A stretch of 64,000 nucleotides of DNA, taken from Liolophura sinensis (Eukaryota > Mollusca > Polyplacophora > Chitonida > Chitonidae). The notes beneath the pieces were generated by a model. That model searched no databases and was not told where the DNA came from. It saw nothing but the letters and a program-made list of their open reading frames with translations. Below, piece after piece: positions 1 to 13,000 of this stretch. Made by a program: the position numbers and the translations under genes. Where the stretch lies: positions 19,829,853-19,893,852 of the forward strand of contig NC_088296.1 of NCBI RefSeq assembly GCF_032854445.1, read 5' to 3'. Position 1 is the stretch's first letter. Every line of letters begins with the position of its first letter.

Positions 1-76
1 ATGCTGACTGCCTTGGTATAAGAGAAATATTCTCGAGTATGGCGTAAAACACCAATCAATGAAATAAATAAATACA
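1..76 (+). repeat. SINE-A 3' end, cut by the window edge
   Basis: 3' end of the tRNA-derived SINE-A family: GTATAAGAGAAATATTCT, then ggcgtaaaacaccaatc, then (AAAT)n. The 5' part is outside the window. Confidence 0.85.
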
Positions 77-1470
77 TGTAGCTTAGCCTCGAGTTACATC
101 AGATAGAACCGGCTCCCGGTTTCAGTAAATAACAGACCATCAATACATTAGGTCTCTCCAGCAGTTGTATGTTTGGTATTTTATATACCTTGTCTATAAC
201 ATGGAGCCATACTGGATGGATTAGCACAAAAATCTGATTATTATAAACTTTAGCAGTCCGACAACAGACCTATTGCAGTCAGGCAGTAGGAAATGAGATT
301 TGAATAAAAGCGGGTGCCTGATGTGAATAATTTCTCACCAACAGCTAAACCTTATTTTCTAGTCACAAATCAATTATTAGATAGATCGATTTGTATATAC
401 ATATATACATACTTCCAATTTTGCCATCATCGATAATGAGGAGAATATATTCAGGCACTATACATGTATATAATGGTTGACATTATATAAGACAGGGGAT
501 CGTGCAAGATCCCTTTAATTTATGAATTAAGCCAAACACACGTGGCACCACAAGTTAGCACCAAGTCCTGGAACTGTCACAGAGGCACGAATGTCAGACA
601 CAAGGAGACCCAGCCTGCCATCTCGACGCACACGCCGGGCGTTATGACCTTCTGTAACGTCACAGAAGGCGTCTGTCTATTTTGGTAAACAAGGGCTCTT
701 CAAGCTGTCACAGAAACTCAGCACTCGCTAAAACAGGCTATCGAACTCATCGGTAAAGCATATGAAGGTTCAGCTGTCGCGCATACAAATCCAGTTATAT
801 AACGGATATCAGCATGACAGTTCCGTGTATATTATACCATTTCATCAACACCCCGATAACATTGCGTGCAAGCACAATGTGAGGCGTATCAATCCCATGC
901 TGGGCATGCGTACAAGGTTTTATGTGTTACAGGACGATATCACCGCATGGTATTAAAGCTGGCATACTAATTTACATATATATTATTAAATTCTTCAGTT
1001 ACCCAGGGGTGATTTGTTTCCATGTTATATAGGTGTTCAAGGCACTTGGAAATCCACTGGTTACTTCCCATGTTTCATAATAAAGAATATGCTAAAGGCA
1101 TGCACATTGTATGTCGTTTTTTTATCTCTGCCCTCAGAAATCCATTGTTCAGTATACGTGTTCCATAAAGTCTTTCGACGGGTGCCCATGCACTCAGAAG
1201 GCCGTTGTTCAGAACAACTTGCATACAGGCTCAGAGAAATCCATCAGCTAACATGACTGCACTTCATTGTTCACTGCTCAACAGACAAACCATCGACAAT
1301 GCATTCGCCGCGTCAATGCACTACAAAGTTTTTTGGTAGCTTGGCGATGATTCCGAAATCAATGGATCAGTTTACCCGCACTCACACTGACACTAATCAG
1401 TTTGCCTACAATTGTTGACTTATATATCTCACAGACAATTTGCCTACGAACATAAATGCACGACTTTCTT
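77..1470. other. 3' flank of the receptor gene, no gene seen
   Basis: AT-rich non-coding sequence. The open frames (for example 762-956 and 1014-1256) are short, unbiased and without recognisable motifs. No RNA gene or repeat family recognised. Confidence 0.6.
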
Positions 1471-1655
1471 TGTATTTTTTTATTTATTTATTTATTTATT
1501 TATTTGATTGGTGTTTTAGACCGTACTCAAGAATATTTCACTTACACGACGGCGGCCAGCATTATGGTGGGTGGAAACCGGGCAGAGCCCGGGGAAAGCC
1601 ACGACCATCCGCAGGTTGCTGCCAGACATTCTCACGTACGACTCTCTTTGTCCGC
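1471..1655 (-). repeat. SINE-A, 5'-truncated
   Basis: (TTTA)n tail, then ttgattggtgtttta, then the central module ccagcattatggtggg and acgaccatccgcaggttgct, read on the opposite strand. The tRNA-like head is missing. Confidence 0.9.
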
Positions 1656-2100
1656 GTTTATTAGCTCATTGTAATGTTTCTCTCTTTTTCGAAGTGTTGT
1701 ATTAAGGCTTTTATCCAGAATGTGACTGTTCCCTTCATGTAGTATAATATATGATATAGTAACTTAGAATAATGAATACCTCTCTTCGGAATGTAAAAAT
1801 CGTACAAGTTTCCCAAATAAAATTTCTAACTTTTTGCATGAAAATTAATTATGTAATTCCTTTTATATGCAAATTTCAGCGATGTGAAATAATTTGTGGT
1901 TTTAAACAAAAAAAAAACAACTTTTATCCCTTTTGCTTGTTTTTCTGTCGTATCAAGCACAGCAGAAATCATAGTTGAATAGATAATGATACATTTTCAC
2001 CGCCAAAACGAGCTACATTTTCATTGCGCCGAAATATTTTGACTAAGACGGCATCTCTATCACAAGCTATGGACACGCCACCGAATTCCGCCACCGTGTC

Positions 2101-2289
2101 AAGTAATGTCATACCAAGTAATGTCATGCCAAATAATGTCACCCTAAGTCATGGCATGCCAAGTAATGTATTGCCAATTAATGACATGCCAAGTAATGTC
2201 ATGCCAAATAATGTCACCCTAAGTCATGGCATGCCAAGTAATGCATTGCCAATTAATGACATGCCAAGTAATGCCATGCCAAATAATGT
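2101..2289 (+). repeat. 15-bp tandem repeat with 75-bp higher-order period
   Basis: Units such as aagtaatgtcatgcc and aaataatgtcaccct recur every 15 bp; five different units form a 75-bp block repeated about 2.5 times. Since 15 is a multiple of three, it creates an open frame with five-residue repeats (S-N-V-M-P type). I regard that frame as a by-product. Confidence 0.85.
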
Positions 2290-2429
2290 GGTCGTTTGCT
2301 ACCATCAGTTGTGTGTCACATAATATGAACAAACGGTAATACATGGTACTCAGTTGGCATCAGCTTTTGACTAGCATTTAATTCCTGTGTTATTTTGCAA
2401 CGCCTTGTGATATAGTGCCTGTAGATGTC

Positions 2430-3400
2430 TGTGAATGCCTCAGTATCAAGGGTTATAGCCACCATACTCAACCGCATCGAAAGTTATAAACTGCAAACTG
2501 GTCATCATTGCAGTTGAACAGGATGAGCTGTAGAGACTATTGTTCTCCAGTCTTATCACTGACACCGTTGCAAAAAGCCCCATTATCGCAGTGAGCTCAT
2601 TGTACTGTCACTTTCTGTGTCCTTACACAGTGCCACCATGAGGTGCAAACTGCAAATTAGCATCGTACCGGTACTCGGGGGTATATATAAATGACGTGTA
2701 GACAAATATTTCTCTCCAGTGTTTTTCTGGACAATTCCTCAAACCGTACCATATATTGTCTGTCAGTATCACAGTATCAATAGTTATCTAAACAACGTAC
2801 AACGGGACTAAAATGGGCAAACAGCAGCTTCATCATGGTACTAAGGAATCCGTCAGTGTTTCTCTCCAGTGCAATTGTACAATGTACAACTTGTACCAAA
2901 TAAAGCCATTATTACAGGCACGGCGTAGTAATAAGAACCTTGGTGGCACGATACGCAACCGTACTAAACAGTGCAAACTGCAGATTGATCTGGCACGTAT
3001 TGGTACGTATGGGATATAGATCAGCACTTCCTTCAACAGGGGAAAAATTATTATGGAAACCACGCTAAATTGTAGAACACCGCCCGCGAACCGCCAAGCA
3101 TCCATAGCCATTAACACATAACACGATGGCACTGCAAGGTGTGAACTGGACATCACCCTGGTAATGGTATGTATGGCCTGTAGACAAGTATTTCTTCCCC
3201 AGCTGTGTTATCATTGGCACTGAGCGACATAGCGCCAAATCGTCTGTAAATACCTCTGCATCACTTGTTATAGACCCTATACGCAGGGACACTAAAAGGT
3301 GCAAACTGCAGATCGGCATATTAATCAGCATTCTATATTTTCCGTTCACACAACTTTCCGTTCAGACTCATCGAATAGTACCATTGTCACAGTCACAGCA
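2430..3400 (+). repeat. Degenerate ~160-bp tandem array, about six units
   Basis: The motif (a)ggtgcaaactgcagat and variants recurs near 2488, 2643, 2813, 2971, 3138 and 3299, that is every 155-170 bp. Several units are followed by a t(g)tagacaaatatttctctccag-like block. Divergence is high, so this is an old array. It begins about 300 bp beyond the receptor's polyadenylation signal. Confidence 0.7.
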
Positions 3401-3450
3401 TATGACTGCGATTCCCTCAGTACATGTATCACCCGTTGTAAAAAAAAATC

Positions 3451-3606
3451 GTCATACACAGTATTTGGAACATACAGACGTTATACACAGTATTTGGAAC
3501 ATACAGACGTCATACACAGTATTTGGAACATACAGACGTCATGCACAGTCTTTGGAACATGCAGACGCCATACACAGCGTTCGGAACATGGAGACGCCAT
3601 ACACAT
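3451..3606 (+). repeat. 29-bp tandem repeat, ~5.4 copies
   Basis: Unit gtcatacacagtatttgg plus aacatacagac, with the last copies more diverged. Overlapping frames 3299-3649 and 3384-3680 cross it and are not considered genes. Confidence 0.9.
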
Positions 3607-3692
3607 CTGCGCTCATTTCCGGTTTAAGCTATACCCAGATTCAGAATGAGGCTTTAAAGTGCAGAGAACAGACCAGCTAGAACCACAAAGAA

Positions 3693-3698
3693 TTTATT
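3693..3698 (-). promoter_or_regulatory. Candidate polyadenylation signal AATAAA of the receptor gene
   Basis: AATAAA on the minus strand about 82 nt after the stop codon, at the usual position for a short 3'UTR. It is the first canonical signal downstream. Motif-based only; no transcript evidence. Confidence 0.5.
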
Positions 3699-3779
3699 TC
3701 CCTTGTTAAAGCAGGCTTTTGTCAATCATCACCACAGCGTCTTCAGAGACTTTGCGCGATTACCAGGACTGATTCGTTA

Positions 3780-4091
3780 TCAAGAACTGTGGACACCTGA
3801 GTCCAAAGCGCGCTCAAACGAGGACCCCCGCGAAGACTGATCTCCAGATTCCGGCGAAACGCTGTCCGGGTTCCGGGTGCTGTTTCTGTCGTGGAGCACA
3901 CACACAGCCTCCGGATTTCCGGCAGAGGTGGGACGTTTATCAAGGAACACACACTTTCTCCTGGTTTTGGCCTCACCAGTGTCTTGGCCCGGGGAATCCC
4001 CAGGTTTTCCCCTGTTTCCTCCTCGCCACGACGTCGTCATGGTAGCCTGAAACTCGCTACCCCGGTTGTCTCCATCACGCTTGGAGTAGAC
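3780..4091 (-). CDS. Receptor terminal exon: distal C-terminal tail (residues 442-544) and stop
   Basis: Acceptor ccttgccattcag at 4092-4104. 103 codons and TGA at 3780-3782. The tail is low in hydrophobics and rich in Ser, Thr, Arg and Gly, including NSTRNPDSVSPESGDQSSRG, and ends DSGVHSS. Such tails are phosphorylated by GRKs and bind arrestin in the family; specific sites cannot be read. The end does not match the E-T-V-M PDZ ligand of mammalian PTH1R. The exon was chosen because it joins in phase with the helix-8 exon and its frame stays open from the acceptor to the stop. Confidence 0.85.
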   Translation of the reverse strand, partial: VYSKRDGDNRGSEFQATMTTSWRGGNRGKPGDSPGQDTGEAKTRRKCVFLDKRPTSAGNPEAVCVLHDRNSTRNPDSVSPESGDQSSRGSSFERALDSGVHSS

Positions 4092-7000
4092 CTGAATGGC
4101 AAGGAATAAAATCAATACTTGATTATGATTCATTTAATTATTTAACTATTTGAAACATGTACGTATAAGGATTTAACGCCACAGAAATTTACACCTGGAC
4201 GGCGGTCAACTTTAGAGCCTATTGAAACCGGAGTGCATGGGGCAGAGCATTGCCCGCCTGCTGTGTCGAGACAGGAACGTGTACCAGACCCACACATCAC
4301 TAAATTTCTGCATCTATACTTGGTTTTATCACTAAATCTCTACATATATACTTGGTTTTATCACTAAATCTCTACAGGTATACTTGGTTTTATCACTAAA
4401 TCTCTACATGTATACTTGGTTTTATCACTAAATCTCTACATGTATACTTGGTTTTATCACTGAATCACCAAATATATATATATCAAAATGTATGTATGTG
4501 TACTAAATAAAATTAATTAACTAAAAGTAAACCAACAAATGGAGATAATACAATAGAATATAGCAGAAAGCCACATTAAAAAAATGCATTTCACTCCAAA
4601 CTCTTTACCACGTAGTGATAAATGTCAGCTCATACCTGAACTCCCCGGTCTTTCTTGCCACTCAGGATGTGCTTGGTTTCGGTAGATCTCGGCCCGTGAA
4701 GTCGGTGACTTTCCGTCAGCTGTCGCTTGCTCCTCTGCCGCGCCATGAAACGACTCCAACCCCGCCGCACTGCTAATAGAACCTGACAAAAAATAAATGA
4801 ACGAAAGAATAAAAGTGGTTTAATGGCTATACTAATAGTAGTATTTCAGAAGATGTTGGCGGAAGACAAGTAGTCCTTCATGAACGAAAATTAGAGTGTA
4901 CAAACATCCCCCAAACGCCGGCCATTCATTGTCATAACGCGTCGTAATTAATTTGATTTTTGGTTTACGCCGTACTCAAGAATATCTTACTTATGCAACG
5001 GGCGGCCAGCATTATGGTGTGAGGAAACCGAGCACAGCACAGGGGAAACCCACGTCCATCCTCAGGTTTCTGAGAGACCTTCCCACGTACGCGCGCCGTA
5101 ATAGTGGGAAATCCAAAACTTTGGGTTTAAATGACACCTCACTCACCCTCTATCCCATACTGAGCCAGTCCAGTACCTTGGGTTGAAATCATAAACTTTT
5201 TCATTGATTGTTTAACATTTCAAAGAAAACATCGAGAGCTGAATTCCAGCAGCGACCTAAGTGGTCAAGGATCTGAAAGTCACAGTGAGTCAGCGCTTTA
5301 AACAAGTAAGCCGGCGATGTCTGTAAACACCTTTTATTGCGCAATACTTTCTTTCAAAGTGTTTAGAGACCTCGCCGACACAGTCTGTAACCTTTAATTT
5401 CATCACTTGCTGTTTCGATATGCAATCACTGTGGATATGTCTCACCTTTTGTGTAAAATTTTCCTTCCGTCACACAGATCTATAGTGATTGCAAATCGAA
5501 ACAGCAAATAAATTACCATGCTGTGATGAAATTTAAGATTACAGACTGAAAAAAAAGAGTAGACCACTCACCTCTTCATTTAGAAAGCAGAAAAACATAG
5601 AGACAAAGAATCCCTGCAAATAGATAAAGAAAAGACATGGGCAAGTGTTTCGGATCTTGTTTCTATTCCAATATTTTGCAAAAGATCTATTTATAATTAA
5701 ACAATACTGTATAATGTCGAAGGGGAAAACACGGAAAGGCTAAAAAAAATTACGGATTTTGTTGAACTTATTTTGGAAACTAAAGACAATCAGAGCTATG
5801 GATGGTTATTAGCTAAAGACAAGGGCTACGCCTATCAGTAATGCAGTGTGAACTGATGTTGACAAAAATCACTTAGACACCCATGGTCAAGTACTTGACG
5901 AACTTCCTGACGTGGAGCTGCAACCGAACCAGCCATAGTAGGTTTTCCGATAGGGCTCACTAGAGGGTGCCACAAACACTGAAACCTATTTATGCAGAAT
6001 GTCGACGCAGGCCCAAGTCGGATTGATTGGTAACACCAAGGCAAATATATCATCCGTTAAAGTTTTGTATATGTTTAGATTGTAATGCTAATTTTGTTAA
6101 TGAACACGCTCCTTGGGATAGTGACTTTGGATTTTGTTTCACCCGTTGACGGTACGAGCTTTGATTTGCATTTTTCACTGACTACTATCTTCTTACAACA
6201 GATGAGGTTACGATTGTTCCCATAATATTGTCACATAAGGCCACGGCAATGTAAATTGTTGTTTTGCGGAATAATTCGTTTTCGAAAACCATCTAATTAA
6301 TGTGAAATATGGACTATCCCAGCTATTTGTTGTGCTTAAGACACATTTACATGATCGGAGAGCGTTGAATAACTGGAAAATCATTTTAAAAAGCATCAGT
6401 ATTGAACAAAATCAATAGGCGGATTTTCAGTTTTGTTTTTATTCTATTTTTAGGATTTTCGTTAGAGTCAGTTCGCCCATAAAACACAAAATAAATCTGA
6501 TGTGGCCTAGGCGGGAATGAACAATGTACAAAACAGCTTATGTCTGAATTACTTTAGACAGAGATAGTTAAACATGAAGGCTCACCTGGAAGGCATTACT
6601 GAACATCTCGGCGTAGAGTTTAGGCACTACCATGTCCGGACTGTCGGAAATGAAGAGGAATATTGTGAAATGGACGCCGAATAGGAGCATTAGGACCAGC
6701 GTAAACTTTGCCAGCTTCCTGGAACAAAGAAGAAGGGTTGATATTTGTTCGTTTCCCTAGAAGCCGTAAAAAGTTAATTCCTTGTATTTATTTACATATA
6801 TTTGATTGCGGTTATAATGTCATGCTGGTGAATTTTTCGTTTATGCGATGGTGACCGTCGACCTGAAGGATTAAGGAGCGTCGTTGATTGCTTATTGTCA
6901 CCAGCGCTCCATAAACAATGAGAGGGGGAGGAGATCTGCAAATTCCGCGTCCACGGTCGGGTTTGAACCCGCGCCTCGAATGTGGGAGCAATACCAGAAA

Positions 7001-10000
7001 GAAAAGATCCGGTCTCAGCGTTTGCTTGTTTTAATACTTCGTACACAAGTATTCTCTTTTATCCAAACATGCAGAATATGACTCAAGTACACAACTTAAT
7101 GTTAAAGAACGTTTTCAGAATCACGTTTTATCAGCGTTGAGACGGGTTTTATGAAACGTTGAACGGCCAAGTGTGTTGTTCAAACGAACATGGTTTTTTT
7201 TTTGTTTTTGCTTTAATACGTCATTAAAGAACAACCCCCTCCACACCCGGCCCCGCTCACCTCACATGACATCAACCATTTCCACCTCGTGTATGGAAAG
7301 GTGGTTATCGCAAAGCTAAATTTGCTGATTCTCTAAAAGTGTGTTACCTGTATTTTTGATTGACGTGTCGCTCCGCCATTGTTAGCCGTGAGCAAAGCGC
7401 CCGAATGATTATTAAAAATAAAATGAATGTGACCTGTGGAAGACAGAAAAGCACAATTAATACACAACAGTGAGAGTAAGCTCAGTTGTATAATTTGCTT
7501 TGTCAAACGTTTTCTCCAACTGCACAACCCGTCAGCTACATGTACTTTAACGTTCTATTTTAACTTAGTGAAATTTAAATACTGTGAAAGAACAACAAGA
7601 AATTGGCTTGAAAAAAGTCGGTTTTCAACTTCATTACTGGCGAAATACCAGTGAACCAGTGAATTTGAGTCATTTGTATTCAAAGGAATGGGCAAGGGAG
7701 TTATATATTTACTAGTTTTGCCTCAAGTGTTTTTTAATTGTGTTTTATCTATCACACTGACATTTCGCCTGGGCACTGGTAGTCAAGTTTTACTATGCGT
7801 GGCATCGAGAGAAACATACTTCAAAGAATACATGAAAAGGAACGCTAAACTGTGTATTCAGCCAAAGTTTACAAAATACCTTATACCATGCGATACTTAC
7901 AATGACCGAGGCGAATATTGGCCCATTAAATAGCCAATAGAATATTCTCTGTTGATATGTTGTCCAGCAACTGAAATGGAGAAGCAAACTTTCGATGGAG
8001 TACTCGATTTCCACTAAGAATTCCACCAAAAGTTGCTCTTCAGAAGAAAAACAGGTGAAAAACATTATGTGGTGTACTGCTATTTACATTTTTTCTTGAT
8101 ACGTTCTTTTATCTGTCACATTTCATTCGATGGTTGTTTTATTTGTATATTTATTAACTCATTTGGTAATCGACGGCACAATTGCTTACTTCGATTAGTC
8201 CTATAGTTTGATTTAGATTAGATTGTTTTGGTCGGATTTGTTTGGACGAACGTTTACTTACTGTAAATCATCCAGGAAAATCCTTACCAGGATCCAGGGT
8301 ATAAGATAAACCAACGGAAAAGCTGAAAAAAGTGAAAAATAACGTATATGAGCTTCTTGGGCACGTACTCCTTAACTCATACAGAAAGTCGATATATATT
8401 TAGAAGGCACTCTAAGAGAGCAAACTTTCGCCACAGATTATAGTACAAAACCATTTGATAATTTATTTATTTGATTGGTGTTTTGGGCTGTTCTCAAGAC
8501 TGTTTCTCTTATAAGACCATCGGCGGCCACCGTTATGGTGTGAGGAACCTGAACTTTGTCTGGTGTTGTACTGGCCCGCCTATGGTTTGAAAAAGCTAGA
8601 TGTGTGTTGTCCTTGTTTAAAATTTCAAACAATTCTTACATAGCTTCTTTAAAAATAACAAAATATGTTTTTGCTTCAAATCCAACGCACTTATATATTA
8701 TTATGTCATGTTTAATAAACATATAACGTAATATGTAAACAAATGGGAAATAACTGCAAACGTGAAGTAACCACTCCGAAAAAAGAAATGTTTAACATTT
8801 AAACATCTCTTTGCAACAGATAATAAACGTGCCTAATTGTAACATGTTAAACTTAAAATCTTACACGTTTATCCAACAACTGCTAATAAGACCGCTCTAT
8901 AATGTGAGCATTTATAAAATATTTTATGTATTTATAAGATAAATCAATATATTTATGAAACATAAGCGTGTATTTGAAAAAAAAAACACACACACACACA
9001 CACCTTGAACACCGTTCAAAATAGTTTATGATTTTCCTGGAATGTATAAAACAGATCAGATTATAGCATTTTGAAATATTGGAATCATTTTAACGCCCTA
9101 AATAGTATAGGTATGAGTGCGATATTTACAGCAAGGCAATAATTTGTTAAGCACGTTTATTATCTGTTGCAGAGATATGTTTAAATGCTAAACATTTGTT
9201 TTTTCAGTGTAAAAGTAGAAAGACCAGCAGAAATGACGCGACACAATTTTATGTTCAGTTATGAATACAGTTCTTGTGAAGTGAATCTGTGCATAAGAAG
9301 GCAAATCATTAAATACCTGTTTAGGGCTTGACAAAAATTGCCGTGATATTATTGGCGATATTCATTATAAATATGGTTCATACAGCTCACAATACAATTT
9401 AATAACAGCTGACTGCTTTTAACACACTGGAAACAAAAATCCAATAAAATCTGCAGGAAAAAAGTAATACAGTTTTCAATGGCCTTTCTTTTTACAGTGA
9501 TTTCCCTTTAAATCAAACACTCCTTACTCCAGCCAAAAAGGATGTAATATCTGATTCCTCTTCTGTCGGTGGATAAAGTGCGGTGGACGAGATTGGTCAA
9601 ATAGAAACCTTCCACTAGGATCCAAGTGTACACTGTGGCGATACTGTACATCCAGATAGTGATGAACAGCTTGCACTGCCAGTGCTGTGTGACAAAGAAA
9701 CATGCAGAGCGTTACAACAGCATTAGTGCCACCTGCATTGCCAATGCCGTGAAAGAAAGAAACACAGCATTTTACAGTGCTGTACATCGATATCGTTATG
9801 AACAGCTTACACTACCAGCCAGTGCTGTGTGATACACAAACACAACAGTACAACGACATTAGTACAGCTTACACTGCAAGTGTTGTGCAACAAAGAAACA
9901 TAGCATTTTACAGTGCTTTACCTCGATATAGTGACGAAGATCTTACACTACCAGTCAGTGCTGTGTGATACACAAACACAACAGTACAACAAGATAAGTA

Positions 10001-13000
10001 CAGCTTACACTGCCTGTGCTGTGCAACAAAGAAACACAGCATTTTACAGTGCTTTACCTCGATATCGTGATGAAGATCTTACACTACCAGTCAGTGCTGT
10101 GCAACAAAGAAACACAACATTGTTACAGTGCTGAACATCGGTATCGTGATGAATAGTTTACACTATTATCGCTACCTGATAACCAAACACAGCAATCCAA
10201 CAACATCAGTACAGGTCGCACTGCCTGTGTTGTGCAACAAAGAAACACGGCAATACAACAGCATTTTTGCATGTACAGAGCTATACATCGACATGGTGAC
10301 AAATAGCACACAATAGCGTTCTGTGATACATAAACAGAACAGTACAACACAAAATGAACATGAACAACTCCTAAGGGTACTGCCATTGTTGTGGCAAAAA
10401 GAATGCTGGTGTTTCTGTTGGCATTTGGTCTTCCACGTGACTTATGTCATTTTTTTCTCACAGTCACATGCTTTACTGATTTTTCATTGATTGCAAAAAT
10501 GAACGGGGAGAGATTACTTTCTCACAAAAACGGCGTAAAGTAGCTTCTCTTCAAACTACACGTAAACCACGTTGCGCACAGTGTTCTAGGTGTATGCATA
10601 AACTAGTCTTGTGGGAATGTGTTCAAATGTGTGTCACCGCTATTCTTGCTGAAACGTCCGGATCTGAAAATTCCATCAGAGAGCAAAATGGGTTCGTGGT
10701 CCGTCGTCTATGCCACCAGGCCATTTTGTTTGTTGTCACAGAATGTGTTTCTTAGGCGGAGTTACCGCATGCATAGCATGGCAGGAGTTAAACACGCGTG
10801 CGCATGTGACACGCACTTTTGTCAGGTGGACAACATTTAAAAAGCTTCTCCATTAGTGCTTCTCTTTACTGGGATAAATTTACGAAAGCAAGTCACGTGG
10901 AAAACCATATGTTAACAGCGACACGAAATTTTACTATTGCTTCTGTCTATCAACTTTGTCCAGTCATACTTCTACTCACTGTGCCTTCCTCTATAAAGAT
11001 AAGAGCCCCGCTACTGCTATAGGTGATGTCAATAGAGAAACCCAGACCCTTCACAAAGAGATACTCCTTGAGAAAGGTCACGATGGCTTTCAAGGTCAGG
11101 GACATGAAGAGATTGACGTGCAGGCGGTTGATCTTACTGTGGAGCCCCCTAAAAGGAAAGTAAAAACATTTATTTCTTTGAAAGATCGTTTCAGCAATTT
11201 AAAGGAACGAATGGGAAATCTCTTTCACCTAACGTAACAATCTGTGTAGACCATTGTTCATCCCTATCACTGAAATATTCTTCCAGACGGAGTAAAATAC
11301 CAGTCAAATAAATAAACAAATAAATTCCTATCATTGCGATGAATTGTTGCCAAAGCGGTAACATGGTGCTTACAATGAACAATGATCGCCTGAACCGGAA
11401 TCGCAACTCCGAAAAGATACTTCACTGACAGCAAGAATATATTCTTGGTGTTTTACGTCGTACTAAATAATTTTTCACTGACATGAGGACGTTTGATATA
11501 AGAAAATTCGTTTTAGTTAACCCTAAAGGCAAATATAATTAGAGGTATGAGGAATTAGAAGTATGAGAAATTACAAATATCAGTATCAGTCCCTGTTTAA
11601 TGCAGATATTAGGAATCTTTAAAAAAAAAAAACAGGAATATGTATTTATTTATTTATTTGATTGGTGTTTTACGCCGTACTCAAGAATATTTTACTTATA
11701 CCACGGCGGCGAAAATTATGGTGGGAGGAAACCGGACAGAACCCGGGAGAAAACCCACGACCATCCGCAAGTTGCTGTCAGACCCTTCCACGTACAGTCG
11801 GAGAGGAAGCCAGCGTTAGCTGAACTCACAGCGACCGCATTGGTGAGAGGTTCTTGGGTCATTACGCTGCGCTTGCGCGCCGGAATGTGTATGTTTCTCA
11901 CATAAACATTCAACACTATCAAAATTGGACGTAAGCAATATTGGTGGACGGCTCAAATAAACGTCATGTATGACTTAAAGTCCTCTTCATCCCCTGTGGA
12001 CAGCTTACTGGCAGAAAGGCGCCAAGAATATGGAAGGAAAAAAATCTAGATCATTACGCTACACGAGGCCACGCCTACTCTCCGTGATTGGAAGATGAGC
12101 GTTCAAAGCGCCAAGAATATGGAAGGAATAGAATCTAGATCATTACACTACACGAGGCCACGCCCACGCTCCGTGATTGAAAGACAACACAAGTTCTAAC
12201 ACAAGTCCAAATCGCTCTTGGACACAGGTATGGCATATGCAGTTCCATCAACTGTACCACATGGAAGACTTTTAAGGCGTAAAATTCATGTAAGGCGAAA
12301 TTACTGTTTAGGGCGAGACTGATGTTTTATCATTTTGAAGAAAAGTCACTCTTAGGAGGGAACTGTACCCTCTTTTATAAAGTACATTCACGACAGCATT
12401 AGTTAATATGGATTTGCAATAAAGTGGATGCCCGATTAGGAGTAAACTTTATACAAGCAAATAAATATGCGGTATCCGTTACAGATTGCCTAAAAAATAT
12501 TGCTAAGTTGATGAGAAAACTATAATAATGGATGAATTTAATCGGCATAGATTGAATCTGATAAAACCGTGAAAGAGAAAGACTTTAAAATTAGCGGTTC
12601 TCCGGCCGTACGTGGGAAGGTCACAACAGCCTGCCGAAGGTCGTGGGTTTCCCCCGGGCTGTGCCCGGTTTCCTCCCACCATAATGCTGGCCGGCGTCGT
12701 ATAAGTGAAATATTCTTGAGTACGGCGTAAAACGCCAATCAAATAAATAAATAAATAAAATTAGCGGTCGTGATACTTATACCTTTGACCTAAGCATACT
12801 GGGGTAATTTAGGAACCACTACTGATCTGCTTGTTTTCACTGTGAAGTACTGGGTGTCCAACATGTAGGCCTTTGCAGTACATGTAATTTGCTGGAGTGC
12901 ACCACCTCCTTTATTTAATTTCTTTTTATAAATGGTGTTTAACCGCATGTTCAAGAGTTTATCACCTACACAATAGCAGTAACTTGTCTGAGTGGATAAA

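Noticed and set aside
2024-2323. 99-codon frame with S-N-V-M-P-like repeats, suggestive of a secreted matrix peptide
   Set aside because: It is explained by a 15-bp tandem repeat; no signal peptide and no splice support.
10956-11237. 93-codon plus-strand frame across the TM2 exon
   Set aside because: It is the antisense of the receptor exon; the minus strand gives TM2 with correct splice sites.
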